From NCBI GenBank assembly GCA_003219395.1, contig QHOR01000021.1, forward strand, positions 1 through 9,979: a stretch of DNA of 9,979 nt. Direction: 5' to 3'. Positions 7,801 to 9,979 of this stretch are shown here, in pieces. The first letter of the stretch is position 1. Each line of letters begins with the position of its first letter. The notes below the pieces were generated by a model that saw only the letters and a program-made list of their open reading frames with translations, did not search any database and had not been told where the DNA came from. This DNA comes from Verrucomicrobiota bacterium (GTDB lineage: Bacteria; Verrucomicrobiota; Verrucomicrobiia; Chthoniobacterales; UBA10450). Both the position numbers and the translations under genes were made by a program.

Positions 7801-7821
7801 CTGTGGCTCATTTGCCCACAG
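7801..7821. promoter_or_regulatory. Inverted repeat CTGTGG-N9-CCACAG in the divergent intergenic region
   Basis: A perfect 6-bp dyad (7801-7806 and 7816-7821) lies about 31 bases upstream of the START-domain gene start, on its promoter side. It could be an operator or a chance palindrome. No T-run follows, so it is not a terminator. It was checked as a sigma-54 -24/-12 element, but the GG to GC spacing is three bases too short. Confidence 0.25.
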
Positions 7822-7934
7822 GCGAAAAGGACGTTGACTTTAAATGACGAAACTCAAGACAACCCGCGTGACTTGTTAAAATAGTTAAAGACGTTACAGG
7901 GCTTACATATGGGAAAGCTGTCTGATGTAGCCTC

Positions 7935-7944
7935 ACACCGGTGT
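7935..7944. promoter_or_regulatory. Perfect 10-bp palindrome upstream of the NtrC-type regulator
   Basis: ACACCGGTGT is a complete palindrome 30 bases before the ATG at 7975. A second short dyad, TTGCC-AC-GGCAA (7964-7975), overlaps the first base of that start codon. Either could be a regulator-binding site, for example for self-control. Palindromes this short arise by chance, so function is only suggested by their clustering. Confidence 0.25.
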
Positions 7945-7974
7945 ACCTTTTAACCATCTAACCTTGCCACGGCA

Positions 7975-9387
7975 ATGAACCTACAACCCACCGTCCTCAT
8001 TGTTGATGACGAGAAGCACACTCGCGACGGGCTGCGAACTTTGCTCGAGAATGACTACGACGTTTATGTCGCGCCCGATATTACAGGCGCCATGAACGTG
8101 CTTGAGCGAGAGCAGATTGATGTGCTTCTAACGGATCTCCGTCTGGGTAGCGAAGATGGAATGACCTTGATTGATCGCGCGTTGAAAATGCCGCGCCCAC
8201 CTACCTGTATCATGATGACGGCCTACGGATCGGTGGAGGTCGCTGTGGAAGCAATGAAACGCGGCGCGTACGATGTCGTTACCAAGCCGCTCAACCTTGT
8301 TAAAGTTGAATTGCTGATCGCGCGTGCCGTGCGAGGGCGCACGCTTGAGCAGGAGAATCGCGCGCTTCGCGAACAAATCGATGAGCGTTATGGGCTCGAG
8401 AACATCTGGGGAGACTCGGCGGCTTTACATGAAGTGCTCGACACGATTCGGCAGGTGGCGCCTTCATCCGCAAATGTGCTAATCGAAGGCGAAAGCGGAA
8501 CAGGTAAGGAATTGGCTGCACATGCCATCCACAATTTGAGCCGGCGCAACAAAGCCAAATTTGTGGCGGTGCATTGCGCGGCGCTTTCTCCCCAACTTCT
8601 CGAGAGCGAATTATTCGGTCACGAGAAAGGCGCGTTCACGGGGGCGTACGAACGGCGCATCGGCCGCTTCGAGCAGGCGAACGGCGGCACGATTTTCCTC
8701 GATGAAATCGCGGAAATCGATACGAGCACGCAAGTCAAGTTGCTCCGTGTCATGAGCGAGGGACGCGCGTTTGAGCGTGTTGGCGGCAATCAAACATTGC
8801 ATGCAGATGTACGGATCATCGCGGCTACGAACAAAAATCTCGAACAGATGGTGCGCGAGGGAAAATTCCGCGATGACCTTTATTTTCGCCTCAACGTGGT
8901 ACGCATCACTATGCCGCCGCTACGCGAGCGAAAGGAAGATATCCCAATTTTAGTCCGGGGATTCTTGCGCCACTTCTGTGCGGCAGATAACAAGCCTCTT
9001 GTCGATCTGACTCCAGATGCGATGGACGCCCTTTTGACCTATGACTGGCCGGGCAATGTTCGTGAGCTGCGCACTGCAATCGAGCATGGAGTCGTCATGG
9101 CGACCGGACCAAAGATCACATTGCGCGATCTGCCGATGGCTGTGCGGCAGTCAGCAAGGGCAAAATTGCCGGGTGGCATTTCAGCTCAGGCTTTTGGTGA
9201 AAAAACGAGGCCGCTCGATCTTCACGAGACGGAAAAAAAATTGATTGCCCAGGCGCTTGCAGCCACGAATGGTAACGTGACCGCCGCCGCCAAAAAGCTG
9301 GGAATCAGCCGCCGCACGTTGCACAGAAAAATCAATGAAATGAACGCGGCGAGTGCGGAAGCGAACATCAAGGACCATCGAACATAG
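7975..9387 (+). CDS. NtrC-type sigma-54-dependent response regulator
   Basis: This 470-residue transcription activator opens sigma-54 promoters by ATP hydrolysis when phosphorylated. The receiver domain (about 5-118) has acidic Asp11/Asp12, phosphoacceptor Asp54 (LLTDLRL), Thr82 and Lys104 (TKP). The AAA+ domain (about 142-378) has Walker A GESGTGKE (172-179), the sigma-54 contact loop GAFTGA (219-224, intact), Walker B TIFLDE (239-244), [11 protein letters not shown] (298-308, arginine-finger region) and WPGNVREL (358-365). A Fis-type helix-turn-helix lies at about 418-455 ([22 protein letters not shown]). No Shine-Dalgarno precedes the ATG. It is divergent from the START-domain gene. The probable kinase partner is the NtrB-type protein encoded at 2095, separated by three opposite-strand genes. 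Target genes cannot be read from the sequence, and no convincing -24/-12 promoter was seen in the windows I checked. Confidence 0.96.
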   Translation: MNLQPTVLIVDDEKHTRDGLRTLLENDYDVYVAPDITGAMNVLEREQIDVLLTDLRLGSEDGMTLIDRALKMPRPPTCIMMTAYGSVEVAVEAMKRGAYDVVTKPLNLVKVELLIARAVRGRTLEQENRALREQIDERYGLENIWGDSAALHEVLDTIRQVAPSSANVLIEGESGTGKELAAHAIHNLSRRNKAKFVAVHCAALSPQLLESELFGHEKGAFTGAYERRIGRFEQANGGTIFLDEIAEIDTSTQVKLLRVMSEGRAFERVGGNQTLHADVRIIAATNKNLEQMVREGKFRDDLYFRLNVVRITMPPLRERKEDIPILVRGFLRHFCAADNKPLVDLTPDAMDALLTYDWPGNVRELRTAIEHGVVMATGPKITLRDLPMAVRQSARAKLPGGISAQAFGEKTRPLDLHETEKKLIAQALAATNGNVTAAAKKLGISRRTLHRKINEMNAASAEANIKDHRT

Positions 9388-9395
9388 CATTTTCG

Positions 9396-9412
9396 GCGAT
9401 CACGATGATCGC
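9396..9412. terminator. Hairpin between convergent genes, possible weak bidirectional terminator
   Basis: GCGATCA (9396-9402) and TGATCGC (9406-9412) are perfect complements around a three-base loop, nine bases after the stop of the regulator gene and 45 bases from the stop of the convergent TPR gene. Position suits transcription termination. However, there is no T-run on either strand directly after the stem, so an intrinsic terminator is not proven. Confidence 0.35.
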
Positions 9413-9456
9413 GCCTGCGCGGCAGTCATCGTTCTCCCGCGGTAATTGATAGCAGG

Positions 9457-9979
9457 TTATTTTGGCGCCAGAGAGGCGACGATTTTTTCGAAGCGCGGGT
9501 CGCCGCGCAAGGGATCCCAGAACGGCAAGAGTTTCAATTGACCATAACTGATGGGACTAGGCGGACGAATGGCTATTGGCAGCCGCTCACAGGCGAGATT
9601 TCTGTCGCCAATCCAACCGGCAATCATCGCCAGATATTCAATCATAAGAGGGCCGTTGATCGCATCTTTCTCAACGGGGAGAAGCTCGACGGCGCGCCGC
9701 GCTTCGCTCAAAGCATCTTCTTGTCTCCCGAGACCAGCGTCGATCAACCCCAAAACACACAGGGCCGGGCCGTAGTTTGGTTGGCGTTGCACGATTTTTT
9801 CCTGCTCTGCACGTGCCGCAGTAAAGGCAATGCGGGCTTTCTCATCGTCGTTGCTCATTCGAGAAATGATGGCTTCGATTAGAGGTCGATTTAGATGAAC
9901 GGCATAATCGGTGAGGGGTGTTTCGCCAAACGCGTCCAAGGCCTTTCGGGCAGCGGGTATGTCGCGCTCGGCCAGGGCG
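9457..9979 (-). CDS. C-terminal part of a TPR-repeat protein (5' end outside window)
   Basis: The frame is open to the window edge: codons from 9978 to 9940 read ALAERDIPAARKA and continue into the Leu/TTG at 9939, so the gene extends beyond the window and that TTG is not a real start. One clear TPR unit is visible (NYGPALCVLGLIDAGLGRQEDALSEARRAVELLP, about 9780-9676), with helical repeats on each side. The end, LKLLPFWDPLRGDPRFEKIV (9534-9475), is a tail I know from large Ser/Thr kinase-TPR and winged-helix/TolB-like-TPR proteins of Acidobacteriota and Verrucomicrobiota. The N-terminal effector domain is not in the window, so kinase or transcription-factor identity is unknown. It is convergent with the NtrC-type regulator. 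Confidence 0.8.
   Translation of the reverse strand, partial: ALAERDIPAARKALDAFGETPLTDYAVHLNRPLIEAIISRMSNDDEKARIAFTAARAEQEKIVQRQPNYGPALCVLGLIDAGLGRQEDALSEARRAVELLPVEKDAINGPLMIEYLAMIAGWIGDRNLACERLPIAIRPPSPISYGQLKLLPFWDPLRGDPRFEKIVASLAPK

Noticed and set aside
7804..7815. Possible sigma-54 promoter (TGGCTCATTTGC)
   Set aside because: GG and GC are separated by 7 bases instead of the required 10.

Overview
The window looks like a chromosomal housekeeping and regulatory stretch from a Gram-negative-type bacterium. Signal peptides, a probable periplasmic peptidase and a membrane-anchored AsmA-like protein point to a cell with an outer membrane. My best guess is Verrucomicrobiota (Chthoniobacterales-like soil or freshwater lineage). 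This rests on the style of the polynucleotide phosphorylase, the AsmA-like protein, the TPR protein tail and the intergenic repeats. It is an impression, not a computed assignment. No plasmid, phage, transposase, CRISPR, rRNA or tRNA signal is visible.

Layout. 1-839 (+) is the 3' end of pnp (polynucleotide phosphorylase, with KH and S1 domains). About 847-949 is a short intergenic repeat with imperfect inverted ends, resembling a small non-autonomous dispersed element. 1000-2028 (+) is an AI-2E/PerM-family membrane protein whose start codon lies in the loop of a GC-rich inverted repeat. 2095-3381 (+) is a soluble NtrB-type PAS histidine kinase. Three minus-strand genes follow: an AsmA-like membrane-anchored protein (3399-4667, with an open frame further upstream), a secreted S9A prolyl oligopeptidase (4848-6992) and a secreted START-domain protein (7120-7770). 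In the direction of transcription the order is START, peptidase, AsmA-like. A divergent intergenic region with several short palindromes leads to 7975-9387 (+), an NtrC-type sigma-54 activator. 9457-9979 (-) is the C-terminal part of a TPR protein that runs off the window.

How the genes may work together. The histidine kinase and the NtrC-type regulator have the domain makeup of a cognate pair, but about 4.6 kb of three opposite-strand, envelope-directed genes separates them. Sigma-54 control of envelope functions is therefore a plausible but unproven reading. pnp belongs to RNA turnover and is probably unrelated to the rest.

No stretch longer than about 200 bases lacks a gene. I did not find a convincing undescribed defence, mobile or biosynthetic system. 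The most interesting signals are small: the repeat elements, the missing canonical start of the AsmA-like gene, the hairpin around the AI-2E gene start, an in-frame insertion in the kinase PAS region, and the split two-component pair.
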